From assembly GCF_001270065.2 (NCBI RefSeq), contig NZ_LFYT02000004.1:186001-250000 (forward strand): a stretch of DNA of 64,000 nucleotides, given 5' to 3'. Shown here piece by piece: positions 34,740-44,150 of the stretch. This stretch comes from Limnohabitans planktonicus II-D5 (GTDB lineage Bacteria > Pseudomonadota > Gammaproteobacteria > Burkholderiales > Burkholderiaceae_C). Under the pieces are notes generated by a model. That model was not told the origin of the DNA and searched no databases. It worked only from the letters and a program-made list of their open reading frames with translations. Each line of letters opens with the position of its first letter. Within the stretch, counting starts at the first letter, position 1. The position numbers and the translations under genes were made by a program.

Positions 34740-35318
34740 TCAGGCGTTGGCCACGGGCAGGGCACTCACCGGCTCGCCAATGGCATAAAAGTGGCCGCCC
34801 GCCACATGGTGCAGGCTGCGCAATTCGGGTGGGGCATTTTCAAAGTGCCAGCGGCCTGCTGTGAAGACACGTTCGTCAGCCCAGGCGGCGATCACTTCGG
34901 CCAATATCAAGTCGTGCGGCCCGGCCACATGGGTGGTGGCAGGCAACACGCGGCATTCGAGTTGCGCGATGCAGCCATGCACCAGCGGCACGCCGGTGTG
35001 TGCTGCGGCCTGGGTGCTGATCTTGCAGCGGGCCAGTTTGTCGGGGTGGTCCTTGCCGCTCATGCCGCCAGCGGCCATGACCTGGTCTTTCAGGGCCACG
35101 GTGGGCACGTTGATGCTGAGCACGCCCGAGGCGTCGATCAGCTCCCGAGTCAGTGTGGCCTTGTCGACAACGACTGCAATCTTGGGTGTGTCAAAGTCCA
35201 GCGGCATGGCCCAGGCAGCGGCCATCACATTGGTTTTGCCTGCATGTGCACTGCCCACCAGCACGGTGGGTCCGTGGTTGAGCAGGCGGTAGGCGTGTTT
35301 CAGTTCAACAGTTTGCAT
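34740..35318 (-). CDS. flavin reductase family protein
   Basis: A 192-residue FMN-binding split-barrel protein. It contains GPTVLVGSAHAGKTNVMAAAW, the flavin-site pattern of the family, and GVLSINVPT and GPHDLILAEVIAAW later. Such proteins supply reduced flavin to monooxygenases or bind FMN themselves. The ATG at 35318 gives the usual family length. The small lipoprotein gene ends 8 bases upstream, suggesting one transcript. Confidence 0.83.
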   Translation of the reverse strand: MQTVELKHAYRLLNHGPTVLVGSAHAGKTNVMAAAWAMPLDFDTPKIAVVVDKATLTRELIDASGVLSINVPTVALKDQVMAAGGMSGKDHPDKLARCKISTQAAAHTGVPLVHGCIAQLECRVLPATTHVAGPHDLILAEVIAAWADERVFTAGRWHFENAPPELRSLHHVAGGHFYAIGEPVSALPVANA

Positions 35319-35325
35319 GCGGTGT

Positions 35326-35526
35326 TCAGCGGGTTTCAGGTGAGAGTGCAGAGCGCTCTTTTTGGTATTGATCGTAAGGCGGCAGCTTGCTGCCTGGTGC
35401 GCTGGCGCTGCCCACCGCCTTGGCTGTTTCCTGAGCACGGATTTCTTCGTAAACGGCCTGAGTCGACACCAGGCCGCAGCCCGAGATGGCGACCAGAAGC
35501 GGCAGAGTGACGACTGTCATGTTCAT
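35326..35526 (-). CDS. small predicted lipoprotein
   Basis: A 66-residue protein with a hydrophobic start and a lipobox ISGC (Cys17), followed by a charged region ending in KERSALSPETR. It overlaps the DUF2164 gene by ATGA. Family not recognised. Short periplasmic lipoproteins of this kind are common and often missed in annotation. Confidence 0.6.
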   Translation of the reverse strand: MNMTVVTLPLLVAISGCGLVSTQAVYEEIRAQETAKAVGSASAPGSKLPPYDQYQKERSALSPETR

Positions 35527-35789
35527 GCTTTGCGCTTGTTGAATTTTTGCCAGTACTGAAATTCGTCTTCGCGGATCTCGTATTCCAGGTCCTCCACGCG
35601 CCTGAGCATGCGCTCTTTGGCATCGCTCACAGCGCGGTTGTAGATGCTGGGGCCAATTTCTTCCAAAACAAAACCGAGCAAGGCACCGGCAGAAATGTTG
35701 CCGATCTTTTGCTCGAAGTTGACTTCAAAGTAGCGCTCGATGCTGGCAATGGCCTGAGCCCGGTCTTCTTTGCTCAGTTCAATGGGCAT
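35523..35789 (-). CDS. DUF2164 family protein
   Basis: An 88-residue protein of DUF2164, beginning MPIELSKEDRAQAIASIERYF and carrying the GNISAGALLGFVLEEIGPSIYN core. Members are small, helical and of unknown function. It lies 9 bases after the ridA stop and overlaps the lipoprotein gene, so ridA, this gene and the lipoprotein gene are probably co-transcribed. Confidence 0.83.
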   Translation of the reverse strand: MPIELSKEDRAQAIASIERYFEVNFEQKIGNISAGALLGFVLEEIGPSIYNRAVSDAKERMLRRVEDLEYEIREDEFQYWQKFNKRKA

Positions 35790-35798
35790 GGCCGCAGA

Positions 35799-36257
35799 TC
35801 AGCCGATTTCGGCAATGAGTTCGATCTCGACGCAAGCGCCCATGGGAATTTGGGCCACGCCAAAGGCGCTGCGGGCGTGTGCCCCCGCTTGAGGGCCAAA
35901 CACTTGACCCAGCAGTTCGCTGCAGCCGTTGGTGACCAGGTGTTGCTCGGTGAAGTCACCGGTGGAGTTGACCAGGCTCATCACCTTGACGATGCGCTTG
36001 ACCTTGTTGAGGTCGCCCACGGCGGCGTGCAGCGTGCCCATCAGGTCAATCGCCACGGCGCGGGCCGCTTGCTGGCCTTCGGCGGTGCTGATGTTTTTGC
36101 CCAGCTGGCCTGCCCAGACTTTGCCGTCTTTTTTGGCGATGTGGCCAGAAAGGAAAACCAGATTGCCGGTCTGCACAAAGGGCACATAGGCCGCAGCGGG
36201 CACAGCCACCGGAGGCAGTTCGATGTTCAGGGATTTCAGGGTGTCGTAAACGCTCAT
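35799..36257 (-). CDS. RidA/YjgF family protein
   Basis: A 152-residue RidA-like protein, which hydrolyses reactive enamine/imine intermediates of PLP enzymes. Visible are VPFVQTGNLVFLSGHIAKKDG, the ARAVAIDLMGTL helix, and the C-terminal GAHARSAFGVAQIPMGACVEIE with the family arginine. It is longer than the standard 125-130 residues, belonging to the longer subgroup common in Burkholderiales. The start at 36257 overlaps by ATGA the end of an unexplained upstream frame. Confidence 0.86.
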   Translation of the reverse strand: MSVYDTLKSLNIELPPVAVPAAAYVPFVQTGNLVFLSGHIAKKDGKVWAGQLGKNISTAEGQQAARAVAIDLMGTLHAAVGDLNKVKRIVKVMSLVNSTGDFTEQHLVTNGCSELLGQVFGPQAGAHARSAFGVAQIPMGACVEIELIAEIG

Positions 36258-36406
36258 GGCAAGGGCTTCGGTGATGGGTTTTCGAAATGATTGGCCACAG
36301 GCGCAGCCAAACAAGAGTGCAGATTGTCGCTGAAGAGTGAGGCGGCGTGTTTGCACAGCGGCACATGCAAAGTCTGTGATTTGACCTTGCGGCCCACCGT
36401 CTCCAT
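36254..36406 (-). CDS. short open frame coupled to ridA, possible gene remnant
   Basis: A 50-codon frame from an ATG at 36406 whose TGA overlaps the ridA ATG (ATGA), the coupling seen between real genes in this genome. It reads METVGRKVKSQTLHVPLC and ends NHFENPSPKPLP. An in-frame stop closes the frame nine codons upstream of the ATG, so it may be the broken 3' end of an older gene. No family is recognised. The rest of 36258-36713 shows no other gene. Confidence 0.3.
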   Translation of the reverse strand: METVGRKVKSQTLHVPLCKHAASLFSDNLHSCLAAPVANHFENPSPKPLP

Positions 36407-36713
36407 GAGCGCCTGGTCGGTCAGTCAAGGCGTGTTGAAGCCTGCGCCCCCAACTGACAAAACCACCCGGATACACCCAACACAGCTGCAGGAGTGGGCA
36501 AGCTGTATCGACATTTTTCAGACTGCGCAACAGGGGCTGCACGCATGACAAGAGCCGCTTGGGCGTTTACAAGGTACAAAACACACGCCAACTTCAGCTG
36601 CCGCCGCTTGCGGTAAATCTGGGGTCAGGCACCAGCACAGCCAATTCAGGGAGGCTGCACAGGATGACCAAGCACCACGCGCCAAGATTGAGCGCCCCAG
36701 CAGGGCCGCTGGC

Positions 36714-39365
36714 ATGCAGTCCATGAATTGGGCCCGTCGTTTATGGCTGGGCCTCCTGGCGGGGGGCGCAGGCCTGGCACTGCAACTGCATCAGGTGGCG
36801 CTGTGGCCAACGCAGGCCTATGGGTGGGCTTTGGCGGCTGCTTGTCTGGGGGCGGCAGGCCTGTCTGCCCGATGGGGCGGGGCCAGGGGTGGGCGCAGAA
36901 CCACGCTGTGGACTGCTGCACGCTTAGGGGGCCTGCTGCTGGCCTGTGGCTTGTTCTCGTTTGCGGTCACTGGTTTGCATGCGTCCATTCAGGTCGGGCA
37001 ACTGGACAGCGCGCTGGAAGGCCAGGACCTGGATGTGGTGGGCGTGGTACAGGCCATGCCGCAAAGGCAGGACTTGGGCTGGCGATTTCGCTTTCAGGTG
37101 GAAAGTGCCAAGCGGGCGGGCAAGCCGGTGTCTGTGCCTGAGCAGATCTATCTGGGCTGGTATGGGCAGGAGGGCCACGACAGTGGATGGCGCCTGACGG
37201 CCTTGCCCGAGCCGGTGCAAGCCGGTGAGCGCTGGCGGCTGCGGGTGCGCCTGAAGGCACCGCACGGCCACATGAACCCTCGCGGTTTTGACTATGAGCT
37301 CTGGCTGTTCGAGCAGGGTGTGGGGGCCACGGGCTATGTGCGCACGGGCGGGCGCGACCCATTGCCCCAGCGCTTGGCCCAAACCTGGGCGCATCCGGTG
37401 GAGTGGTGGCGGCAAACGGTGCGAGACCGATTGCTGGACCGCTTGGCACCCTGGGGCGACGGTGCTGCCCCGGGGCCGAATCTGGCGGGCATCGTCGCGG
37501 CTCTGGTCACCGGCGATCAGGCCGCCATTGACCGCAGTGACTGGGACGTCTTTCGGGCCACGGGCGTGGCCCACCTCATGAGCATTTCTGGCCTGCATGT
37601 GACCATGTTCGCCTGGTTGGCGACGCTGTGGGTGGGGTGGTGTTGGCGCATGTCGGCCTTGTGGGGTTTTCAGGGTGCCTTGCGTTGGCCTGCCGCCCAT
37701 GTGGGGGCCTGGTCCGGCTTGGCCTTGGCGGCTTTGTATGCCGTGTTCAGTGGCTGGGGCGTGCCTGCGCAACGCACGCTGTGGATGTTGACCGTGGTGG
37801 TTGTGCTGCGGGTGTCAGCGCGGCAATGGCCGTTGGCCCTGATTTGGTTGTTGGCCGGGGCCGTGGTGTTGGTGATTGATCCATGGGCTTTTTTGCAGGC
37901 GGGGTTTTGGTTGAGCTTTGTGGCGGTGGGTGTGCTGATGGCCAGTTCGGGGCAGGGGCCAATCAAGGCGAGTCAGGCCATGAGCAGCCCATTCATGCCT
38001 GAGCGCCTTGATGCAGCCAATGACGGTGTCAAGGCGTTGCGCTTGGGGATGGGCTTGGGGTCGCTGCGCCTGCAGGGTGCTGGTGCTGGTGTTTTGGGCT
38101 TGTTCAAGACCTGGATCAGCGGCCCTTTTGGGGGGCGTGTGCTGGGCTTGTTGCGTGAGCAAGCGGTGGTCACCTTGGCCTTGGCACCCTTGACTTTGTT
38201 GTTCTTCGGTCAGTTGTCCGTGGTGGGGCTTTTGGCCAATTTGGTGGCCATTCCCTGGGTGACCCTGGTGGTCACACCCTTGGCACTGCTGGGGATGATT
38301 TGGTCGGAGGCCTGGGTTTGGGCCGCCTTGTGTTTGCAGCCCTTGGCCGCCTGGCTGTCCTGGCTGGCGTCTTGGCCGCTGGCCAGCCTGAGCACCGCCA
38401 TGCCGCCCGTGGGCTTGGCGCTGCTGGCGCTGGTGGGGGCTGTGTGTTGGGTCTTGCCTGCACCACGGGCCCTGAAGGTGCTCAGCTTGCCTCTGCTCTG
38501 GCCAGTGCTGTTTTGGTCGCATCCCCGGCCGCCGCCAGGCACATTTGAGCTGCTGGCCGCCGACGTGGGGCAGGGCAACGCCGTGCTGGTGCGCACGGCC
38601 AGTCACAGTTTGCTGTACGACGCAGGCCCCCGTTATTCGGCCGAAAGTGATGCGGGTCATCGTGTGCTGGTGCCGCTGCTGGCGCAGATGGGTGAACGGC
38701 TGGATCGCCTGGTGCTGAGCCACCGCGACAGCGACCACACCGGCGGCGGCGCAGCCGTGTTGGCCATGCAACCTCAGGCCGATTTGTGGACCTCGCTCGA
38801 AGACGATCACCCCCTGCACCGCTTGCGCAGCCCCTGGACGCGCTGCCAGGCGGGTCAGTCATGGGTCTGGGATGGCGTGCGTTTTGAAGTGCTGCACCCT
38901 TTTGCAGATGGGCCCAATAAGTCGCCAGAAGCTGGACCGGGTGAGGCGAGTCGCCAGCGCCTGCCTCGGATCAAGCCCAATGCCGTGAGCTGCGTGCTGC
39001 GCATCTCTGATCAGAATGCGTCTGCCTTGCTGACAGGCGACATCGAAGCGCCTCAAGAGGCTCAGCTGGTGCAATCGGGTTTGTCACGCGTGGATGTGCT
39101 GCTGGTGCCGCATCATGGCAGCAAAACTTCGTCGAGTGCGCCTTTTTTGGAGGCCTTGCAACCCCGGCTGGCGCTGGTGCAAGCCGGTTACCGCAACCGT
39201 TTTGGCCACCCGGCCGCGCCTGTGCTGGCCCGCTATGAAGACATGAACATCACGGTGGTCGACAGCGCTCACTGCGGCGCTGCCACCTGGCGCAGCCAGG
39301 CGCCTGATCGGTGGGTGTGCGAACGCGAACGAGCCCGCCGCTATTGGCACCACGCGCCACCCTGA
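36714..39365 (+). CDS. comEC: ComEC/Rec2 DNA-uptake channel protein
   Basis: An 883-residue inner-membrane protein that passes single-stranded DNA into the cytoplasm during transformation. It has N-terminal helices and an OB-like region, then the Competence domain (GIVAALVTGDQAAIDRSDW and HLMSISGLHVTMF), many helices, and a C-terminal metallo-beta-lactamase-like domain from about residue 615. That domain carries SHRDSDHTGG and VPHHGSKTSS. All three parts are complete, so the gene looks functional. Two ATGs (36714, 36723) are possible starts. Confidence 0.92.
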   Translation: MQSMNWARRLWLGLLAGGAGLALQLHQVALWPTQAYGWALAAACLGAAGLSARWGGARGGRRTTLWTAARLGGLLLACGLFSFAVTGLHASIQVGQLDSALEGQDLDVVGVVQAMPQRQDLGWRFRFQVESAKRAGKPVSVPEQIYLGWYGQEGHDSGWRLTALPEPVQAGERWRLRVRLKAPHGHMNPRGFDYELWLFEQGVGATGYVRTGGRDPLPQRLAQTWAHPVEWWRQTVRDRLLDRLAPWGDGAAPGPNLAGIVAALVTGDQAAIDRSDWDVFRATGVAHLMSISGLHVTMFAWLATLWVGWCWRMSALWGFQGALRWPAAHVGAWSGLALAALYAVFSGWGVPAQRTLWMLTVVVVLRVSARQWPLALIWLLAGAVVLVIDPWAFLQAGFWLSFVAVGVLMASSGQGPIKASQAMSSPFMPERLDAANDGVKALRLGMGLGSLRLQGAGAGVLGLFKTWISGPFGGRVLGLLREQAVVTLALAPLTLLFFGQLSVVGLLANLVAIPWVTLVVTPLALLGMIWSEAWVWAALCLQPLAAWLSWLASWPLASLSTAMPPVGLALLALVGAVCWVLPAPRALKVLSLPLLWPVLFWSHPRPPPGTFELLAADVGQGNAVLVRTASHSLLYDAGPRYSAESDAGHRVLVPLLAQMGERLDRLVLSHRDSDHTGGGAAVLAMQPQADLWTSLEDDHPLHRLRSPWTRCQAGQSWVWDGVRFEVLHPFADGPNKSPEAGPGEASRQRLPRIKPNAVSCVLRISDQNASALLTGDIEAPQEAQLVQSGLSRVDVLLVPHHGSKTSSSAPFLEALQPRLALVQAGYRNRFGHPAAPVLARYEDMNITVVDSAHCGAATWRSQAPDRWVCERERARRYWHHAPP

Positions 39366-39372
39366 ACTGCGC

Positions 39373-39782
39373 TTATTGATCCGGCCCTGTGAAGTTTGCA
39401 GGGTGACTTCAATCTTGTACTTTGTGGGCGCTGGCCCTGCTGGCGATCGGACGCTTGTGGACCGCAGGCTTTTCGCTTGGCTGGCAAGCTCCCACAAAAT
39501 CCTCCCAACGGGCAACACACGGCTCAGACTCGCAGGTCGGCGATCGAAGACCCCGACATGGGGCCTGTGCCAAAGGCTGAAAACGTCGGACTCTGCGAGT
39601 GCCGACCTACGAGATGGCGGTGATTGGTAGGTCGGTGGTCGAAGACCCCGACGTTTGCGTGATTTGCCCGTACCGCCCTGACATGGGCATGTGCTTGTTC
39701 GGACAAATGTCGGACTCTGCGAGTGCCGACCTACGAGATGACATTTCTCACACATTTCAAACTTCAGCGTGCCGAATCAATA
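39373..39782. repeat. MITE-like element with about 30-bp imperfect terminal inverted repeats (copy 1)
   Basis: The left end reads TTATTGATCCGGCC then CTGTGAAGTTTG. The right end, on the other strand, reads TATTGATTCGGCAC then GCTGAAGTTTGAAATG. The 410-bp interior contains REP-like double hairpins (39531-39740) and an inverted pair of a TTGTGGGCGCTGGCCCTGC-type repeat. No coding capacity for a transposase is visible. It lies between comEC and xth, both ending here. Confidence 0.6.
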
Positions 39783-39810
39783 GGAATCCGGCACACTGAA
39801 GTTTGAAATG
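39753..39810. repeat. 22-bp inverted repeat, strong hairpin
   Basis: Two 22-base arms (39753-39774 and 39789-39810) pair with a single mismatch across a 14-base loop. The arms are the right end of the MITE-like copy 1 and a second end in opposite orientation placed next to it. A transcript would form a very stable stem. Confidence 0.75.
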
Positions 39811-39825
39811 GTTGAGACATGTCAG

Positions 39826-40001
39826 TTATTGATCCGGCCCTTTGAAGTCTGCAGGGTGACTTCAACCTTGCACCTTGTGGGCGCTGGCCCTGCTGGCGAT
39901 CGGACGCTTGTGGACCACAGGCTTTTCGCTTGCAAGGCAAGCTCCCACAAAATCCTCCCAACGGGCAACACACGGCTCAGACTTCATCGGGCCGAATAAA
40001 T
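39826..40001. repeat. MITE-like element, copy 2 (shorter)
   Basis: The first 158 bases (39826-39983) repeat 39373-39530 almost exactly and in the same direction. The element then closes with GGGCCGAATAAA, the complement of its own left end apart from a small gap. It differs from copy 1 by lacking the internal REP cluster. A further partial REP unit follows at about 40066-40090; no gene is seen between 39366 and 40103. Confidence 0.6.
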
Positions 40002-40103
40002 GGTCAGCAGCAGAGACGCCATCGTCTTTTGGGATCACCGACTCGAAAGCGTTTCGGCGGCGCGCTTGCAGGTCGGCACTCAAAGCGTCCGGGGGGCGCC
40101 TGA

Positions 40104-40883
40104 TCAGGCCAGCGTCAACACCACAGGCGCGTGATCGCTGGGTCGTTCGTTTTTGCGCGGCGCACGGTCGATCACGCAGGCAGTGGCTCGGTCCTTGAGG
40201 TTCTCAGAAATCAGGATGTGGTCAATTCGCAGGCCCCGGTTACGGCGGAAGGCGAATTCGCGGTAATCCCACCAGCTGAAGCTTTTTTCTGGCTGCTCAA
40301 ACAGGCGGAAGCTGTCGGTCAAGCCCAAGCTTGTCAGGGCTTGGAGTTTCTCGCGTTCGGCATCGGTGCAGTGAATCGTGCCGGCCAGGCCCACCGGGTC
40401 CCACATGTCCAACTCGTCATAAGTGATGTTGTAGTCGCCCATCAGCACCAGATGGGGGTGACGCGTCATCTCCGCTTTGACCCAATCGCGCAGTGCGTCG
40501 AGCCAGCGCATCTTGTAAACAAATTTGTCGCTGTCCGGCGCTTGGCCGTTCGGAAAGTAGGCCCCGATCACCCGCAATTGACCGCCTGTGCCATCGGGGT
40601 AGGTGGCTGCGATCACGCGGGACATGTCGTCTTCAAAACCGGGGATGTTCTTGACCACATCGGTACCGGGGGCTTGGGAGATCAGGGCCACACCGTTGTA
40701 GGTTTTTTGCCCGAACCATTGCGCCTGGTAACCCGCTTCGGCAAAGGCCGCAACGGGGAACTTGTCGTCGGTGAGCTTGAGTTCTTGCAGGGCCAGCACG
40801 TCGGTGGGGTTGGCTGCGAGCCAGTCCAGCACTTGGGGCAGGCGCACCGACAGCGAGTTCACATTCCAGGTGGCAATTTTCAT
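40104..40883 (-). CDS. xth: exodeoxyribonuclease III
   Basis: A 259-residue AP endonuclease/3' exonuclease of base excision repair. It starts MKIATWNVNSLSVRL with N7, has the metal-binding E34 in LALQELKL, the FPNG and MGDYNI segments, and ends with RIDHIL and the catalytic PSDHAPV. Length fits the bacterial ExoIII group. The DUF4337 gene ends 8 bases upstream, so the two may share a transcript. Confidence 0.93.
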   Translation of the reverse strand: MKIATWNVNSLSVRLPQVLDWLAANPTDVLALQELKLTDDKFPVAAFAEAGYQAQWFGQKTYNGVALISQAPGTDVVKNIPGFEDDMSRVIAATYPDGTGGQLRVIGAYFPNGQAPDSDKFVYKMRWLDALRDWVKAEMTRHPHLVLMGDYNITYDELDMWDPVGLAGTIHCTDAEREKLQALTSLGLTDSFRLFEQPEKSFSWWDYREFAFRRNRGLRIDHILISENLKDRATACVIDRAPRKNERPSDHAPVVLTLA

Positions 40884-40891
40884 GACGGTCC

Positions 40892-41467
40892 TTAAATGTG
40901 AGCTGCCGCCAGACCACCGATCACCAAGCCAACAGCGCCAGCACCGTACATGACGTATTCCAGCCATTTACGTTTGGACAGCAGTGCAATGGCCGCCATG
41001 GCAATGGCCACTTGAAGCACGGTGGTGGCTTGCGCCCAGCGGTGGTGTTGGTGAATTTGCTCGTCGGATTGCTGATCCCAGGCTTTGGCTTCGGCTTCGA
41101 GCTTTTCTGCGGCCAGCTTGATTTCGGCTTTTTCGCCTTTGTAGCGTTTGATCTCGTCGGTGTAGAAGTCTTTCTTGGTCGCTGGTGCCAATTCAATGGC
41201 CAGCTCGCTGAGGTTTTGTTTGTTGCTTTTGGCCTGGTAGTAATTCCATTGGTTGGAGGCTTCTGTTTTTTTCAAAGCAGCATTGTTTTTGTAAAGCCCG
41301 GCGTTGGATTGGGTGGCACCCCCCATGTATCCAAACAAGGCTCCCACCGTGGCGATCAAGGCGGTGAACATGGCGATGCTGTTGGTGTGGCTGCCGCCGT
41401 GGCCTTGCGCGGCGTGTTCCAGTTCGTGGTCGTGCGGGCCGTGGACGTGAAAACCGTGTCCTGACAT
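40892..41467 (-). CDS. DUF4337 domain-containing membrane protein
   Basis: A 191-residue protein of DUF4337. A His-rich start is followed by a hydrophobic helix (NSIAMFTALIATVGALFGYMGG), a long charged helical middle and two C-terminal hydrophobic helices around LEYVMYGAGAVGLVIGGLAA. No function is known. It stands between folA and xth on the same strand. Confidence 0.82.
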   Translation of the reverse strand: MSGHGFHVHGPHDHELEHAAQGHGGSHTNSIAMFTALIATVGALFGYMGGATQSNAGLYKNNAALKKTEASNQWNYYQAKSNKQNLSELAIELAPATKKDFYTDEIKRYKGEKAEIKLAAEKLEAEAKAWDQQSDEQIHQHHRWAQATTVLQVAIAMAAIALLSKRKWLEYVMYGAGAVGLVIGGLAAAHI

Positions 41468-41478
41468 GTGAGGATTCC

Positions 41479-41967
41479 TTAAAGAGTGTGGTGGTAAGTG
41501 ACGAAACTGAAGGGCAAGCCCTGGGCCGAAACATGCGGTTCTCGCTGGACTTCATGCCACGAGGTGCCCAGTTCAGGGGCGAATGCATCCCCATCGTAAT
41601 CGCGCTCAATTTCGGTGACGACGGCACTGCTGGCGTGCGGTTCGGCTTGGCGGTAGAGCTCTGCGCCGCCCATGATCCAGGCGTCGGGCACATCGCCGCA
41701 CAGTCGCTTGGCCTCTTCGATCGAGCCGGCCCGCAAGGCACCCTCAGCTTGCCAGTCGTTTTGGCGGGTGACGACGATGTTCAGGCGGCCGGGCAGGGGG
41801 CGAAAGCGTGCAGGCAGCGAGTCCCATGTCTTGCGTCCCATGATGACGGGCTGGCCGAGCGTGACGCGCTTGAAGTGCGCCAGGTCTTCGGGCAGATGCC
41901 AGGGCATCTGATTGTCTTTGCCGATCACGCCATTTCGGGCTCGGGCGTAAATGAGGTGGAGTTTCAT
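41479..41967 (-). CDS. folA: dihydrofolate reductase
   Basis: A 162-residue enzyme reducing dihydrofolate to tetrahydrofolate with NADPH. The substrate site WHLPEDL contains D28, and VIMGRKTWDSLP and IMGGAELY are the cofactor-binding segments. The start at 41967 gives the normal length. It lies downstream of thyA, which makes dihydrofolate, on the same strand with an intervening repeat. Confidence 0.94.
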   Translation of the reverse strand: MKLHLIYARARNGVIGKDNQMPWHLPEDLAHFKRVTLGQPVIMGRKTWDSLPARFRPLPGRLNIVVTRQNDWQAEGALRAGSIEEAKRLCGDVPDAWIMGGAELYRQAEPHASSAVVTEIERDYDGDAFAPELGTSWHEVQREPHVSAQGLPFSFVTYHHTL

Positions 41968-42044
41968 GTGGGAAGTGGTACTGAAAAGACGGCATGCGTT
42001 TGACTTGCCCCATCCAATGCACTGGAGGGCCAGGTCGCTGCGCT

Positions 42045-42100
42045 CCTCGCCATGACGGGCGAGATCACCGTCATGGCGAGCGAAGCGCGGCAATCCATGT
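42045..42100. repeat. single dispersed repeat between thyA and folA
   Basis: A GGCGAGCGAAGCGCGGCAATCCA stretch, preceded by an inverted counterpart (CCATGACGG...CCGTCATGG), matches in type the repeats at 31830-32200. It occupies the thyA-folA gap and could form a hairpin in the shared transcript. Confidence 0.55.
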
Positions 42101-42111
42101 TTATTTGGGGT

Positions 42112-42954
42112 TCAAACAGCCACCGGTGCCTTGATGGCGGGGTGGCATTCGTAGCCAACGACCTCGAAGTCCTCGAATTCGTAGTCAAAGATCGAAGCGG
42201 GTTTGCGTTTGATGTTCAGGGTCGGGTAAGCCATGGGCGAACGGCTCAACTGAAGCTCGACTTGCTCGTGGTGGTTGCTGTAAATGTGGCAATCACCACC
42301 CGTCCAGATGAAGTCGCCCACATCCATGTCGCACTGCTGGGCCACCATATGGGTCAGCAGCGCGTAGCTGGCGATGTTGAAGGGCACGCCCAGAAAAATG
42401 TCGGCGCTGCGCTGGTACAGCTGGCAGCTCAGGCGCGGCTTGTCACCCGCCTTTTGGGGCGGCGTCACATAGAACTGAAAGAAAGCATGGCAGGGCATGA
42501 GCGCCATCTGGTCGAGATCGGCCACGTTCCAGGCGCTCACGATGATGCGGCGCGAGTCGGGGGTGTTTTTCAGCGTGTCCATGACCTGCTGAATTTGGTC
42601 AATGTGGCCGCCGCCCGGGGTGGGCCAGTTGCGCCACTGCACGCCATACACCGGGCCCAGGTCACCGTCTTCTCGGGCCCATTCGTCCCAGATGGTGCAG
42701 CCGCGTTCTTGCAGCCATTTCACATTGCTGTCGCCGCGCAAAAACCACAGCAGCTCCACGATGATGGCCCGCAAAAACACCTTCTTGGTGGTGACCAGCG
42801 GAAAGCCCTCGTTCAGGTCAAAACGCATCTGGTGGCCAAACACGCTGCGCGTGCCAGTGCCGGTGCGGTCGCCTTTTTGCACGCCGGTCGTGTAGACGTG
42901 GCGCATGAAGTCTTCGTATTGGCTGCGGATGGGGCGGGGGGCTGCGGTACTCAT
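42112..42954 (-). CDS. thyA: thymidylate synthase
   Basis: A 280-residue enzyme making dTMP from dUMP with methylene-tetrahydrofolate. Catalytic C155 lies in [10 protein letters not shown]. The N-terminal arginine ([10 protein letters not shown]), [18 protein letters not shown] and the C-terminal [17 protein letters not shown] are all present, as is the terminal APVAV. It is divergent from the sulfate operon. Confidence 0.95.
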   Translation of the reverse strand: MSTAAPRPIRSQYEDFMRHVYTTGVQKGDRTGTGTRSVFGHQMRFDLNEGFPLVTTKKVFLRAIIVELLWFLRGDSNVKWLQERGCTIWDEWAREDGDLGPVYGVQWRNWPTPGGGHIDQIQQVMDTLKNTPDSRRIIVSAWNVADLDQMALMPCHAFFQFYVTPPQKAGDKPRLSCQLYQRSADIFLGVPFNIASYALLTHMVAQQCDMDVGDFIWTGGDCHIYSNHHEQVELQLSRSPMAYPTLNIKRKPASIFDYEFEDFEVVGYECHPAIKAPVAV

Positions 42955-43132
42955 GGGGTGTCAGTTTACGGCATTGGCAAAAGGAGCTTTCATTGTTCAG
43001 GCAAGGCTGTTGCGGCTTCTTTATAGATGTTTCTCTCATTAGGAAATGATTAATCAGTCGTTTGAGTTTTAAGCGTTCGATTTCAGAATCCGCTCCATCG
43101 TCAAAAAGACGAAGCCAATTCGGAGGCCGAAC

Positions 43133-44149
43133 ATGAAAAACCAACGCCCATTTTCCCGACTGATTTCGCCACTGATCGCCGCCGCCCTTCTGGGCCTGAG
43201 CGGTCTGGCCGCCCAGGCCCAGGTCAGCCTGCTCAATGTGTCCTACGACCCCACCCGCGAGCTGTATGTCGAATTTAACCAGGCCTTTGCCAAGCACTGG
43301 AAAGCCAAGACCGGTCAAGACCTGAGCTTCAAGCAGTCGCACGGCGGCTCGGGCAAACAAGCCCGATCCATCATTGACGGTCTGGATGCCGATGTGGCCA
43401 CCCTGGCCCTGGCCGGTGACACCGACGCCCTGCACGACAACGGCAAACTGATCCCCAAAGACTGGCAAAAACGCCTGCCACACAACAGCTCGCCCTACAC
43501 ATCCACCATCGTGCTGGTGGTGCGCGAGGGCAACCCCAAAGGCATCAAAGACTGGGACGATCTGGTCAAACCCGGCATCAAGGTCATCACGCCCAACCCC
43601 AAAACCTCGGGCGGTGCCCGCTGGAGCTACCTGGCCGCCTGGGAGTTTGCCAAACGCAAATTGGGCGGTGACGTCAAGGCCAAAGACTTTGTGGCGGCGC
43701 TCTACAAAAACGTGCCCGTGCTCGACACCGGCGCCCGAGGTTCGACCATCACCTTTGCCCAGCGCAACCAGGGCGACGTGCTGATCGCCTGGGAGAACGA
43801 AGCCTACCTGCTGGAAAAAGAGTTCTCCGCCAAATTCGATGTGGTCTATCCCTCGCTGTCCATCCTGGCTGAGCCTGCGGTGACCGTGGTCGACAAAAAC
43901 GTGGACAAGAAGGGCACCCGAGCTGTGGCCCAGGCCTATCTGGAGTACCTGTACACCGACGAAGGCCAGAACATTGCGGGCAAGAACTTCTACCGCCCCA
44001 TCTCGCCCAAGGCCCAAGCCAAATACGCCAAGCAGTTCCCCAAGCTCAATCTGGTGACGATCGATCAGGCCTTTGGGGGCTGGACCAAAGCGGGCAAGGA
44101 CCACTTTGCGGATGGTGCGAGCTTTGATCAGATCTACAGTGCGCGTTGA
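43133..44149 (+). CDS. sbp: sulfate-binding periplasmic protein
   Basis: A 338-residue substrate-binding protein for sulfate (and perhaps thiosulfate). A signal peptide ends at AQA before [15 protein letters not shown]. The sulfate-site segments [10 protein letters not shown] and [16 protein letters not shown] are intact, and it ends within DQIYSAR. A GGAGG site precedes the ATG. It leads the operon that encodes the CysTWA transporter. CysB-type control is expected but no site was identified. Confidence 0.93.
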   Translation: MKNQRPFSRLISPLIAAALLGLSGLAAQAQVSLLNVSYDPTRELYVEFNQAFAKHWKAKTGQDLSFKQSHGGSGKQARSIIDGLDADVATLALAGDTDALHDNGKLIPKDWQKRLPHNSSPYTSTIVLVVREGNPKGIKDWDDLVKPGIKVITPNPKTSGGARWSYLAAWEFAKRKLGGDVKAKDFVAALYKNVPVLDTGARGSTITFAQRNQGDVLIAWENEAYLLEKEFSAKFDVVYPSLSILAEPAVTVVDKNVDKKGTRAVAQAYLEYLYTDEGQNIAGKNFYRPISPKAQAKYAKQFPKLNLVTIDQAFGGWTKAGKDHFADGASFDQIYSAR

Positions 44150-44150
44150 T

